Source of the DNA: Pyrrhosoma nymphula
Lineage: Eukaryota > Arthropoda > Insecta > Odonata > Coenagrionidae
Assembly (NCBI GenBank): GCA_963573305.1
Contig: OY754330.1
Coordinates: forward strand, 21,052,596 to 21,116,595
DNA length: 64,000 nucleotides
Direction: 5' to 3'
The notes under the pieces were generated by a model. That model had not been told where the DNA came from. It saw nothing but the letters and a program-made list of their open reading frames with translations, and did no database searches. This document shows positions 49,411 to 60,429 of the stretch, one piece after another; positions within the stretch are counted from its first letter, which is position 1; the number at the start of each line of letters is the position of its first letter. Position numbers and translations under genes: made by a program.

Positions 49411-49510
49411 CATCTTGGTCAAAAATAAACTTGGTTATATTCCACAAAAAATTATTAAAAACACGACCGGTTTCGACCTTTTCAGGTCATTCATATTTTT
49501 GACCAAGATG
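49411..49510. mobile_element. Foldback element 3 with CGACCGGTTTCG core
   Basis: Perfect 17-bp inverted arms, 49411-49427 (CATCTTGGTCAAAAATA) and 49494-49510, enclose ACACGACCGGTTTCGACC and a small hairpin GACCT..AGGTC (about 49475-49488). The core and adjoining TCAGGT motif match foldback element 2 and, more loosely, element 1. It may extend further: CTCCAGCAAG occurs at 49401-49410 and again at 49558-49567. No coding capacity; the 62-codon frame is an artefact. Confidence 0.75.
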
Positions 49511-49799
49511 TATTCATTCCACGAAGTGAACTCGCAGACCATTGATTTTATACAAAACTCCAGCAAGTAGTTAGAAATGCATATTTTAAGCTTAGGCAAT
49601 TACACCGAAATGATAAATGTATCTTTGGCGCCTTTTGTATTATGTATAACGCCTATTTAATGCTTGTACCGACTAAAATTGAAAAGTTTAGGATAGGAAG
49701 ATAAGGGAAAGAGAATACTTCCCGAATTTACTTGAACACTTAAATGGCTTGGCTACGAACCCGTTCCCTACCTTTACAGTGAACGATTCAGCTCAGCAG
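49511..49799. other. Anonymous AT-rich DNA
   Basis: Nothing recognisable beyond the repeated CTCCAGCAAG. Confidence 0.5.
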
Positions 49800-50180
49800 A
49801 AAGCAAAGTGTTGAAGGCGAGGAAAGATATCTAGGAAGGTTCCTGGGGGTGGGTGGCGGCATCTTGACGGAGGCAGGTGAAGATTGAGGGTCAGGGGATG
49901 GAGGGTGTTGGAGTACGATCGTGCTCGGAAGGCAAGGTGAGATAAGGATCGAACGAATGGGTGAGGGAACAGGCGGAGGAGGGGGGAGGGAGAGGGGAGG
50001 GTCAGGGGGGGGGGAGAGTCGTAAAAATGGATGTCGGATATGGCGCGGGTGCAGCCCCTCAGAGAGGGAGGCAAAAATAATAGGGGGGTTTGGAAGGTGG
50101 GATTGGGTCCAGTGGTGTGAGGGTGAGCGAATGTGTGCTTGGGACGAGCCTTCAGAAAGCGTCCGCAGGGTTTGAAGAGC
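49800..50180. other. Purine-biased island
   Basis: GA/GG-rich plus strand (GGCGGAGGAGGGGGGAGGGA, GGGTCAGGGGGGGGGGAGAG). The Pro/Ser-rich minus-strand frames are shadows. Confidence 0.6.
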
Positions 50181-50567
50181 GATGAAACACAACGGAAAGA
50201 GCGCTAAAGGGACGACCTATCTCGCCTCTTGAAAGGCGTTGGCACAGGAAGTCTGCCATTTCCGAAGCGATTTTGGGAAACTTCGATGGAGAAATACTAG
50301 TTCGAACCAGCCATTGGATAAACAAAAAGTCGAGAGTTTGAATGGCTTTTTTTGCGCTTGCTACACTTTAAAAGGTATTTTTTTCACTAAAAAAGACAGA
50401 AAATTATGAACAATGCTCATTCAGATTATATTCGAACTCCTGTTAAAAGAATCGCCTATATAGAATTTCCAAGGTCAAAGTTCTGTTATTCTAAGGGACA
50501 GTGATCAAATTTACATCTTATAACTTTAACATAGTTACAGAGTCCTTTCGTGAGTCCCTTTCCTGGC

Positions 50568-50850
50568 GATGTTACAGGTCATTTACGTTGCTGATTGCAC
50601 AGCTAATGTTACTGATGATATGGCCTTTTACAAATTACACAACTGTCTAAAAAAACCTCGAAAAAATACACTTGAAATACCAAATGCCTTTTCTCCTTTG
50701 CCCATGAATCCCGAAGAAGGCTCATGGTTATCAATCGAAAAATCTACCCCTTCTGCTATTGGTTCTACACAAGCGATGGAGGTTCGTACAGCAGAAGGAG
50801 ACCAAGGGAAGGAGGTGGACGCCGTGGTTTTGACTAAATTCTACGAATAA
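50568..50850 (+). other. Unassigned open frame, possible terminal exon
   Basis: A 93-codon frame, continuous upstream through the last bases before it. TTTCCTGGCGATGTTACAG just before 50579 has the form of a splice acceptor, after which the frame gives VIYVADCTANVTDDMAFYKL and HNCLKKPRKN. Composition is protein-like and not low complexity. The short YKLHNCLKK region resembles the end of insect odorant-binding proteins (YKLxxCL), but the expected cysteine nine residues earlier is Asp and no upstream exons with the other cysteines are seen. It may be a chance frame. Confidence 0.2.
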
Positions 50851-53159
50851 ATGTGTCATTAAAAGATGCTGTTTTCATATAAAATTGAAAGAGAATTTTT
50901 CGACTAACACTCAAAGTAAAAACGTAGGAAGTTTTTACATTATCACAGAATCGGAGATAACAACACTGTAGCATTCCTTAACATTTCAAAACATTCTTCT
51001 TCACGCAAGTTTTCGCATCCACGTTCAATCCCTTGTTTGCTGCGGAATTATGAACTGAGCGTCCCAAAAATGTGACTAATAAGAATGGATCTATTTTTCC
51101 AATCCTCAAAAACGTTATGAGCCCATATTAGTTTATTATCTCATCAAGAGTCGTTGAATTGCTAAATATACATTACCATGCATACCGCAAGCTTAAGTTT
51201 CAAAGTGCTCATTTAGAATACGCCAACTGGCACTGAGATTCAAAAATATGTTTTTGATTGAGAAAACAATTGTAATTTATGAACAAAAGACGTTTTAAAC
51301 AATTAAAATAAAGAATTAAGAAGTGCCACAGAATTCCAAATTTATTGCTTAAAATGGACATAGCACATACATATTTTTAATCTATTTTTTTGAGCTAACA
51401 CTAAATTTCACTTTTAGCTATTGTCTAGCATGTTTTAATATATTCGGTAGTGTATAAAAATATTGTAACAGTATAAAATTACTATGAAAACTTATTTATC
51501 AACCAACGAGCATAAAGGAATGAATAACATTTTGTAGGAAAGTGGCCTCAGACTATATGACAGTTTAAAAAAATATATTTTTATATTTTTTATTAATTTA
51601 AATTTTTTTTAAGAGAAGAAGCTACTTCTGGATGTATGATAGGTGGACAGCAAAACATCATTTTACAATTTCATCCATCCAGCGGCGCGATAAGCCAGGT
51701 GTTTACCTCACTCCGGTTAGTATGACAGGCGACGGTCATTCCACTCGAGCAGTTAACCCTCGACCCTGCGGCGATTTTTGTCTCCTGAGGGACACATCAT
51801 TAATCTGTAACTTCCATGCGACCGCACGCTCGTTTCGTTCTGTCAGTTAACATGGGGTTAAGAGTTATGGACTCAGCAAGTCTCTTAAGCAGGGGGAGTC
51901 CACGTGGTATTTATATCGATAAAAGAAGTAATTAAGTTCACCGAAAAATATTTAGGCGATTAATGAAGGCGCCAATAAATTTAAAGCTGTCTAACTTTGA
52001 CCTCCTTTGTCATAACATTGAGTGTCATGATATTTTGATATAAATACATGAATACGTCGCAAGGCTAAGTGTACGGGATTTTCTCAAGAAAATTGGAATC
52101 AGCACAAACAGTTTGAAAACTATGATAAAGCGAATGTGTGTCACCGAGAATATCGGTTCAGTTAGGAGAAAAGGAAATTATATCATTTTCGAATCCAAAT
52201 ACATCAAGCTCTGAAGACCTTAACATGAACCAAAGGTAATTTTTGAGGTAGAGTCCGCCCAAGATAATAGCGCAGTTAAAATATACTGATTTGTCTGAGA
52301 AAGAAATGAAAAGTAAAATTTCTTCACGATTGCATGATTTAAACAAAAGCCACCATTATGGATTCTTTGGTCACGTTATTCCCTTCCCCAAACGGCATTG
52401 GACGCGTTTACTGATAGGCTGCATTTCAAAATGTCAACTGCGGTATTTCCTTGGACGAACTTTAGTCATTCACACATAGAAAACGTTCTGTATTTTACGG
52501 ACAAAAAAAGAAGACGAGAGAAGTCATATAGGTAAGTAAGTATCCAAAAACAAATGGGTTTCACGGAAACTGGAAGTATGAGAACAATGCAAGGACGTAA
52601 TTAGATTGCTTTCCTTTTTTTACTTTTTATCTTAACAATACTACGAAGCAGCAATTTATTGCTAAGCTAGATCTAATCCCCAGGAATATAAGCCATTTTA
52701 TGACAATCTCCCATAATGTTTGAAATAAAATCTAACATTAAAGTGATGCTCATAATCGATATAAGCACGAGTATTTAACTCCACTCTTTATACTCATAAC
52801 TCCTTTGGTACTCTCGGTTACAATGTCATGTCAATGACATTCCCTGCATTTTTATGCATTGCAATTCACCGATAATTTCCATAAAATCACACGATAGTGA
52901 TGCCTATGTGATGTAAATTGAAAAACAGAAACTTCGACACCGTATAGAGCTCCTAGCAGGTGCATCGAAGGGAGAAAGAAAATACGTAAGTATTTTCCAC
53001 CAAATTGGAAAGAAATATGGCCGGATCATCGGATCTAATACGTGGAGAAGTGTACTTTTGGGGTCAGATGTACCACGCTGTGTATATGGCTAAACCAGAG
53101 GGATCTCATATTCCAATCTTCATTCCTTAACGCCTTTTTTCCGTCGAGAGACTGACCGG
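50851..53159. other. Anonymous AT-rich DNA
   Basis: Strongly A/T-rich near 51540-51615. A GC-richer patch at 51680-51850 has a 72-codon frame without recognisable motif. No gene called. Confidence 0.55.
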
Positions 53160-53500
53160 ACGAATGCCTAAACCCTGACCTAAACGCCCCACCCTCCTCT
53201 CGGCCCATCATCCCTCTGCTCCCTCCTTCATGTTTCGTGGTGTGCGGCCGCAGAAGAAGGGAGCCGCAGTTCAATCACTGTCGGGTGTCCTGCGGGAAAT
53301 GGAAATTCGTGGTGGCGCCCTGGAAAATGGGAGGGCTCATTTAACGAGGCGGACAGCCGAAGGGACACCTGGTCCTCTTTTTCACTCCACCTCCCCCCCC
53401 CCATCTCCCCCACGAAAACCAATCCTTCCCAAAACCAGTCTCCCTCATGTCTTCATCCAGCTAGAATACACCGCTCCATCTCTCTCTCTTATCTTTCTTC
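53160..53500. other. Pyrimidine-biased island
   Basis: C/T-rich plus strand (CCCACCCTCCTCTCGGCCCA, CTCCACCTCCCCCCCC) interrupted by a mixed GC-rich segment at 53230-53370. The 136-codon plus frame through it (53230-53640) has no recognisable domain. Confidence 0.5.
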
Positions 53501-55339
53501 TCCTCACCAAGCCATACGTTTCAGAGACATCGGTCGAAAAGAGGAGTAAACCGACAGCATATTTCACCGAGTCGAATGGTATGAATAAACAAAATATTTA
53601 CATTATTACGGTGACACATATTTTCTTATACTCACGGTGACACACATTTTCCAATTTATGTGACATTGAACTCAAACCAAAAAGAGTGAGATTAAGAATG
53701 AACAATGGCATCATTTTTCATGCCGGGGAAAAGTGAAAATTTTCGGGGAAGGAAATATCAGAAAACCAATTGATTTCCAGTTTGTTGAAAACAAAAGAAA
53801 ATTAAAACATTTTACTCATGAAAAGTCGAAATGATCATATAGTGATACACCTGAGGTTTAAGAAGGTGGGGAAACATTGACGTTTATTTATTTCTTTGCA
53901 GTCACATTATTTCCTTGAATCATTTTATATTTCTGTATGGCATGTGATTCAGCAAAATCACGTTCTGACTGTTATTCAGTCTAGACATTTTCAGCATTTA
54001 ACGCCCTTTCTAGAGGAAAAATAAACGCAAGGGATGTGAAAAACTGCTTAATACAATTATATATATCCCATAATTTGAAGAAAGCATACGGAAATGACAG
54101 AGCAATAAAGCACTTCGTGTCATTATTAGCGTTAATTCGTTACTGAAGTAATATAGCCGCTGGATAATTCACAGCGCTTAATTATAACTCAAGCAACTAA
54201 ACTTTTCAACTACTCGCAGGCTATTCTTCCTTACCTAAGAATACCTTATACTTAAACGGACGAAAGAAGAAAATAAAAAAAGCTTCTTACGCATAACACG
54301 TGGCTGGTTTTCACGATAGTAAATTTAATTTAAACGTGAACGATGCTCAAAATGGCATTAAGCCCCACAAAGAGGGGAATAATTCTGCCACCAACAGGAC
54401 TCAAAATAAATGGGATTCCAACTTTATTCCAGTTTGACTCTGCGGAAAAACGACTGGATTAAATAGGAAGATTCGCGAAGTTAATTGCTTTAATAGCATT
54501 CGTCTGGAAAATGGGAAAATCAACTCAAGAGAGGCTGTCACAACCGCCTCTGCCTGTAATCATCGGGATTCAATACGAAATTTATTTTGATTGAAAATGT
54601 TGGTATAATTTTCCACTATGGATGTTATTTTCTCCGTTCACATACGCATTAAATTGCTCTATGAATAGCAATCTTGAAGTTATTCCATCAATAAGCTAGT
54701 TAATTCAGTCATGTGTATATTTCCTTTACAGGAGCGACAGAACTGATATTACAAAAGCTTTTTCACAGGTATCATCATCATGGGTTTTAAAATGTTCCAG
54801 TAACTGCTGTGTAATCATCATTACCCTTGTTTGAAGCAGTGTTGCTGAACATGTCCCAAGCACATCCCAGGCAAGATTTCACTACAACTAGGATATACCT
54901 TTGTTTCTTGGGAGCTGAAACGCTACGAAGGAAGATGTTGTCATTTATAATTGCAGAATTCTTTATAGCAGTATAAAAATCCACAATTTTGCTACAATCA
55001 GGACAAATAAACGATCACTGCAAGAAAAAGTACTGAAAACGTGGATTTCCATAATGTAATCAACGGGTGTTGTTTTGAGACTGCACTTATGAAGAACAAT
55101 AAAAACAAAATTTCTGCCAGATTCTGAGTGGTGTGCTGCCAATTGTCGACTGGAGGCGAACTCCACGCGTAATCCAATGCTGCTAGCGCTCTTTCTCTCT
55201 CTGGCGGCGCGTTGGGCGTCATATCGCAATAAATCAATTATTAATTTGGGAAATTCTGGCTCGCGCTCCGTGGGCCTGACACGTCTCCCAGTTCCACACC
55301 ACCCCTAGAGGGACCACATCTCGAAACCTTATTAAACGT
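53501..55339. other. Anonymous AT-rich DNA
   Basis: A short direct repeat of ACGGTGACACA.ATTTTC, 26 bp apart, lies at 53608-53650. No gene or family recognised. Confidence 0.5.
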
Positions 55340-55480
55340 GAAGAGTTGGGGAAGATTGCGTGGGTGAGGGAGGTGGGGGAATGCTATCCAAAGGAGAGGT
55401 AGATGGCGGGGTTGGAGGATATGTTAGTCGAATGAAATAATGGGAAACGGACAGGAGAAGCGGCTACTCAGGGAGGATCT
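55340..55480. other. Weak purine-biased stretch
   Basis: GA-rich plus strand (GAGGGAGGTGGGGGAATGC), shorter and less pure than the other islands. Confidence 0.4.
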
Positions 55481-55852
55481 GCTAAATAAAAAGCGTAAAC
55501 AAGATTCAAAATGACAATATCTCGTCCAAATGGATGGAGCCTGGGACCTAACATGATTTCGTTATATTAACATTTAAATTCATAAGATAACGCATTCTTG
55601 TGGGTATCTGAGGTTACCATTTAAATGAGAATAAACTAAAACTTAATATTTAACGCAAAACTCCATTAATAGGCTTGACAGGCAGAAGTTGCCCATACAA
55701 TTGGACCGAAGATCCACACATGAAGCTCGGTCCAAGAGAAATTAAACACACTGCAGAGAGGAATCGCCAGGATCAGCCGCTTTTTATCCGAGTCAATCAG
55801 TAGCCGAACATTTTATATAGCGTGCCTATACAAGTTATGTTTACAATTATTG

Positions 55853-55930
55853 TTAAAAAAATTTCTCAAGGTACAACTTTGACATTATTTAGGAATTAGA
55901 CTTCAAAAATGAGGAACACTTAGTCGAAAC
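55853..55930 (+). repeat. Dispersed repeat, copy A
   Basis: TTCTCAAGGTACAACTTTGA and the following GGAATTAGACTTCAAAAATG match 56493-56571 in the same orientation and order. The family is not identified and no terminal repeats are seen. Confidence 0.7.
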
Positions 55931-56467
55931 CCCTCTTTTGCGCCATTACATCTTAAATTTTGTAATCTTGCTACATGATATACCCATCTCTCAAGAAAAT
56001 CTCTCTTCACAAGAATATTGTTTGTGAAGGGAATATTTCATATAAATCCAATAGGCAGCGACGAAGATAGCATGCATAGGTAATAATTTTATAAGGCTTT
56101 GAAATGACTTATTTTTCCCGGTGACTAGAGCTATCGTCGGTATCATTGCTCAGTACCGTTGATGTTAATAAATTGCTGCTTGTACGGAAAGTACAAAATT
56201 AAAGAAAAGTACTAAAAGTCGGAGAACATAATCAATATTGATGAAACGGCTACATTGTTACTTCAATAATAAACTAGTAAAAAAATTAATCAAAAAATCA
56301 TTCATAAATAGGTCCAGGCCCTGATAGGCCCTGAAGTAATGTGTTCCATGATATTTGGATTAGATATCAATCATGCGAAAACTATTTGATATGAACACTA
56401 TACCATACTAATATTCGATTTTACTTAATATTTAAAAATTACATGAGGATTCCAATCACGCAGAAAA

Positions 56468-56571
56468 GTTATAAAAAAATATTTTAGAACATTTTCTCAA
56501 AGCACAACTTTGACATTTTTTTTTTAAAGAATTAGACTCCAAAAATGAAGAAAACTTCAATTTCGAAATCA
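56468..56571 (+). repeat. Dispersed repeat, copy B
   Basis: TTCTCAAAGCACAACTTTGA, then AGAATTAGACTCCAAAAATG, about 80% like copy A by eye, with a T-run expansion in the middle. It lies 630 bp downstream of copy A, so it may be a diverged local duplication or a second insertion. Confidence 0.7.
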
Positions 56572-57341
56572 CTTCGAAGACCTTGATTGAATTACATTGG
56601 TCAGATCACCTAAGTTTATTTAGCCTATAGGTTCGGAAAAAAGTTTAATTAAATTAGCGTACGATACGACCACCGACCCTGCACTCTGATTCAATCAGAC
56701 ATGTTATCCTGTGTGGAAATATCCGTTATTAAAAAGTTCCAGATACATTGTTCTCAGAAAGGTATGATTCCGATAAGGAATGCAACGACCGTTCGCTAAA
56801 AGTATGTGACATAATCGGGTCCAAAAAGGCACGGATCCATTCAGCAACCAATCCGAAAAAGGACGATTTTAGGTAAGAAATCTCGGTACATTTGGAGCTC
56901 AACTACGGTTCGCTCGAGGGGGCTCGAGGGTTTGGAAAACCTCCCTGGAGATCAAAAATAAGGGACCAGGAGATGGACATCCTCTTCTCTGCCTCTATTG
57001 CGCACACTTTGGTTACCCACCCACCACTTGGCTGGGAGTGAAGAGGAAGAAAAAGGCTGTTATGAATTCACCGTTAAGCAAGCTAGAGAGAAAGAGGAGG
57101 AAAGGGAGGCGTTTGAGAAGCCTTGCTGATAAGAGTAGTGACCTGGAAATATACATCGTCAAAGGGGCCCAGAGCGCACGTCCTTGGAGGAAAGCCCTAG
57201 GGCAGCTTTTGGGTGGGTCAAAATATGAAGATGGGGGAGGGTTGAAGGATGGACAAGAGGACACTGAGTGAAGGATGGCGACGTAATCTTGGAATTATAT
57301 TAAAAGAAAATTAACTTTCCTTCTCCCCTCCTTTCTTCCAG
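56572..57341. other. Anonymous DNA with mild purine bias
   Basis: 56940-57290 is GA-rich with a Lys/Arg/Glu frame. 57316-57341 is a strong polypyrimidine tract ending in CAG, with the form of a splice acceptor for the hAT-like exon that follows. Confidence 0.5.
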
Positions 57342-57818
57342 GATAGTGGAGGCCCTGACCAGGGGCGGATTAAGGTCGTTGTTATGAGGATTGCTACTTT
57401 CCGGGGTTCTGGGGGGTATGGAATACCTCATGATTACCATTATGTATGTTTTCCCAGAAATTATGGGGGTTGGATCCTCCTGCTCCCCTCCTTAATCCGC
57501 CCCTGGCCCTGACAGAGGAAGTTGATAGGGAACAAACCCAAAGCGGTTCCCCATTACCACCAGTGGGCGAAAGTGCAGCCAGTGCATCTCGTTTATGGTC
57601 ATGCCATGAAAAAAGTGCACCACATAGTGCACCAGATACACTCTCTCATGGTTTAGGTGTAGTACCATATCAGGTGACGCTATATCTTAAACAGGATCTA
57701 CTGGGGATTAAAAAAGACCCCCCAGAAGAATTTGGAGGAAAATAAATTTTTACTTCCTAATTTGTATAAAATATCAAAAAAATATTTTTGTGTCACGGGA
57801 AGATCAGTCGGCTCATGA
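57342..57818 (+). pseudogene. hAT transposase-like C-terminal exon, disrupted
   Basis: After a splice-acceptor-like CTTTCTTCCAG, the frame reads IVEALT (57344 on). It is broken by a MITE (57360-57505) and resumes through one copy of the target duplication as EALTEEVDREQTQSG, then ASRLWSCHEKS, LYLKQDLLGIKKDPPEEF and a stop at 57743-57745. A net one-base frameshift near 57733-57741 leads to NKFLLPNLYKISKKYF, then CVTGRSVGS, stopping at 57816. The order LW..h, YL..., .DP..fW, (F/L)P.L...a.KY(F/L).v..tSV.S is the entry into the hAT dimerisation domain of hAT transposases and ZBED-type genes. The rest of the domain (SER.FS.AG) and the catalytic RNase-H fold are not seen. It is either a dead transposon or a decayed domesticated gene. 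Confidence 0.8.
57360..57505. mobile_element. hAT MITE, 146 bp, with 8-bp TSD GCCCTGAC
   Basis: The ends are inverted: CAGGGGCGGATTAAGG (57360-57375) against CCTTAATCCGCCCCTG (57490-57505), a perfect 16-bp terminal repeat of the CAGGGGCGGA type seen in hAT elements. The identical octamer GCCCTGAC flanks both sides (57352-57359 and 57506-57513), the 8-bp duplication expected for hAT. No coding capacity. It sits in the hAT-transposase-like exon, and removing the element plus one octamer restores reading across the site. The exact TSD suggests a fairly recent insertion. Confidence 0.93.
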
Positions 57819-58647
57819 TGCACTGAGACCTTACTTAATAAAATCATCACTTATTGAAGGACACAATTGTCTTCAGTGTACGGAACAATCAGATTCTTTT
57901 TCTAGGAACCCTAGGTGATGAATATTGGGGAATGTAGATTATTATTTATTTTATTTTGAAATATTATTGGAATACTATTTATTTGTTCTGAATATGTTTA
58001 GATTTTAATGGTTTAAATTATTATTTATTACTGTAATTGCAATGTACTTAAAAAATTAATGGCATTTATTTGAAATTTATTAAAAAATGAAACGTTTTTA
58101 GGCCTTATTTCTAGACTATTTCCGTCATTCAGAAAATTTTGTCGATTACTGAGTACTTTGAGCCGACGCTTTGGTTAAGACATGATGACACACATGTAAT
58201 TTGATGCACTTGATTACTATGTAACTGTGAATTACCCTCCAGAAATGTGCCAACGTTCCAGAGCCGAGAGCTATTCTGCTGCTGGATCGAGAACCTAGGC
58301 ACTGTTGATGAAATACTGATTAGTTACCTGTGCGGACTTACAAGGCATAACACGATGGATTTATAGAATTGATAATTGTACTTGCGGCATAAAAATGAAT
58401 ATTACACACAGAGAAGCAGCTATTGAAATAATATCAGAGACATTTATTTCCATTTTAGAAAACGTGGTCGAACTATGACTTTTCGATGATTAGGAAGACG
58501 TAAAATATCTTTGAACCCTCAACACGAATTCAGGAAAGTGAGAAACGAAACTATAATCTGACTAATACATGATAACATTTTTTTAATTATACCAAGTCTT
58601 ATCTGTACGGCAATAAAATACTTCGCTAACTTGTTCCATGTTGTGTA
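57819..58647. other. Anonymous AT-rich DNA
   Basis: Contains an AATAAA about 20 bp after the hAT-like frame (about 57838) and long A/T-rich stretches. Nothing else recognised. Confidence 0.5.
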
Positions 58648-59331
58648 CATACATGGGGACTCGAAATTAATCTGAGCAAATGCACGGTGGTACATTTCTT
58701 GCGGAGGTCGTCCAACTATCCCCATGCATATGCTGTGGATGGTGTTAACATAAAGGCGACAGATGAAGTGAAGTATCTAGGATTCTTCAAGCGTATTGTG
58801 GGAAGATTTACGGATGAAAAAGTAAAAGAGAGGTGCTATTTCGCAGTCGTCCGGCCACACCTTGAATATGCAGCGAGCATATGGGATCCGGTGCAGAAAG
58901 ACCTAATCCGGGAACTTAATATAATACAAAGGAAAGCTACGCGATTCGTAAAAAACTGCTTCGGGCGTACAGACAGCGTTACACAGATGTTTAACGAATT
59001 AGGCTGGGAGCCGCTAGAGACTCGGAGGCTGTGCGCTAGGCTTAGATCGCTTGAGCAATTGAGAATAGATATCTTTAAGAGCGACACGGAGAACATCATA
59101 TTAGAACCCCACTATATTTCCAGGTCCGACAGAAACGATAAATCAAGAGAGATATTTTGCCGAACGGATAGGTATGGGAATTCGTTTTTCCCCCGAACAA
59201 TAAGGGACTTTAACGAATGCTAGGCGCAATTTCATTAGAGCGTTTCCTTTTTATATGTAAACGGCTGGTGTCCTAACACCCCCACCACACGCCTATTGAG
59301 GCAGCTTGCGGGGTAGTATGTAGATGTAGAT
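58648..59331 (+). pseudogene. CR1/Jockey-type LINE tail, best-preserved copy
   Basis: The frame is open from about 58648 (WGLEINLSKCTVVHFLRRSS) to the stop at 59221-59223. It shows KYLGF, VKERCYFAVVRPHLEYAASI, WDP, NIIQRKATRFVKNCFGRTDS, LGWEPLETRRL and RTDRYGNSFFPRTIRDFN, the normal order of the RT C-terminal part of CR1/Jockey-like elements. Between KYLG and FFKRIVGRF about 25-30 residues normally present (the segment with W..Hi and K...LG) are missing in frame. Endonuclease and catalytic RT core are absent (5' truncation). The 3' tail (59224-59331) has CACCACACGCC, TTGAGGCAGCTTGCGGGGTA and TGTAGATGTAGATGTA, shared with 44958-45039. It cannot encode active machinery. Confidence 0.9.
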
Positions 59332-59385
59332 GTATTTCCACATTATTTTAATAAAAATGGGTTAGTAAAACATAATCCGTGCCAG

Positions 59386-59424
59386 GTCCGAAGAGTTTAT
59401 CAATATTTGATAAACTCTTCGGAC
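59386..59424. repeat. Perfect 18-bp-arm hairpin
   Basis: GTCCGAAGAGTTTATCAA, then TAT, then its exact reverse complement. It lies about 55 bp after the LINE 3' tail. No coding capacity and no flanking transposon ends identified. Confidence 0.95.
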
Positions 59425-60429
59425 GTTATACTGTATCTGTCACTGATTTACATTTACCTTAATGCTCGTAATTAATTAAGTCATAAAATATAGCTTTAAT
59501 AGTTCTTGAATTGGATGACAAAAGCTAACACACGCAAAACTATTCATAATTTTATAAAGCGCGACTGTGTCCATCGACAAGAAAGATGCTAAGATGTTGA
59601 TGCAAATAACATAATGCGAAGCACCGTTCAAGATGGATGTAGGTACTTCAATCGTATATGAATTGAATTATACCATATGGCATTATTCAAACTGCCTTAA
59701 ATATATTATTCATGATGAAACAAGTTGTTACGCAAGTTCGAAAGAAAGTTACTCGCGATAATTCACACATTAATTACCACTAATCACAATAAATAATAAT
59801 TAGTAATGATCTTTGCGTAATTATGTACCGTACTTGATTAGATTTACACCAGTTTTACATTAATTTGCAGCTACTTTACAAAAATAAAGTAAACAAATAC
59901 CGGGATACCGATAATATTGCGTCGGTATTACCGGTCCGGTATAAGTAGCTCTTTGAAATACTCGTTGGTTAAATACCGGTACTTTTTCAGGAAGTGCCCA
60001 TGACTAATAAATACAATTAATTACAGATCAAGCGCCAAGGACGGAATCCGAGGTTTCACGACAGTTAATTTATTGATGAACTTGATATATTGTTGAGATG
60101 GAATCGGTAGTGACTGCGGGTAGGCAGCAGGATCACATCATTTCAGATTTTATCAGCGGATATTGAAAAGTAAAATTAAGTAATGAGTACTCTTACGTTT
60201 GATTAAAGTAACCAGCTCTGACTTCATTTCTGTTTTTAAATACTTCCAAAAAAGGACATGTTAGCAGCAAAAAATTTGAGATCAGTAAAATGTTCATCTT
60301 GTCATCCGCAACCACCGCCTCTGACGCATGACTTGAGAAAGTAACAGTGACAAATTATTCCTCTCGCCCTACTGACTAGTGAGTCAAACACCAGAGGGTA
60401 TATTAATGTAACGAGCATGTCTTTTTCTT
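59425..60429. other. Anonymous AT-rich DNA
   Basis: Contains several ATACCGG/CCGGTA motifs at 59898-59985 (TACCGGTCCGGTA). No gene recognised. Confidence 0.5.

Noticed and set aside
55676..55800. Possible R1-like reverse-transcriptase fragment (LNTLQRGIARISRF)
   Set aside because: Only one short stretch resembles the family, with stops around it and no flanking motifs.
57013..57271. Upstream exon of the hAT-like gene (Lys/Arg-rich frame)
   Set aside because: Composition reflects a mild purine tract, no BED finger or other hAT motif, and no clear donor site.
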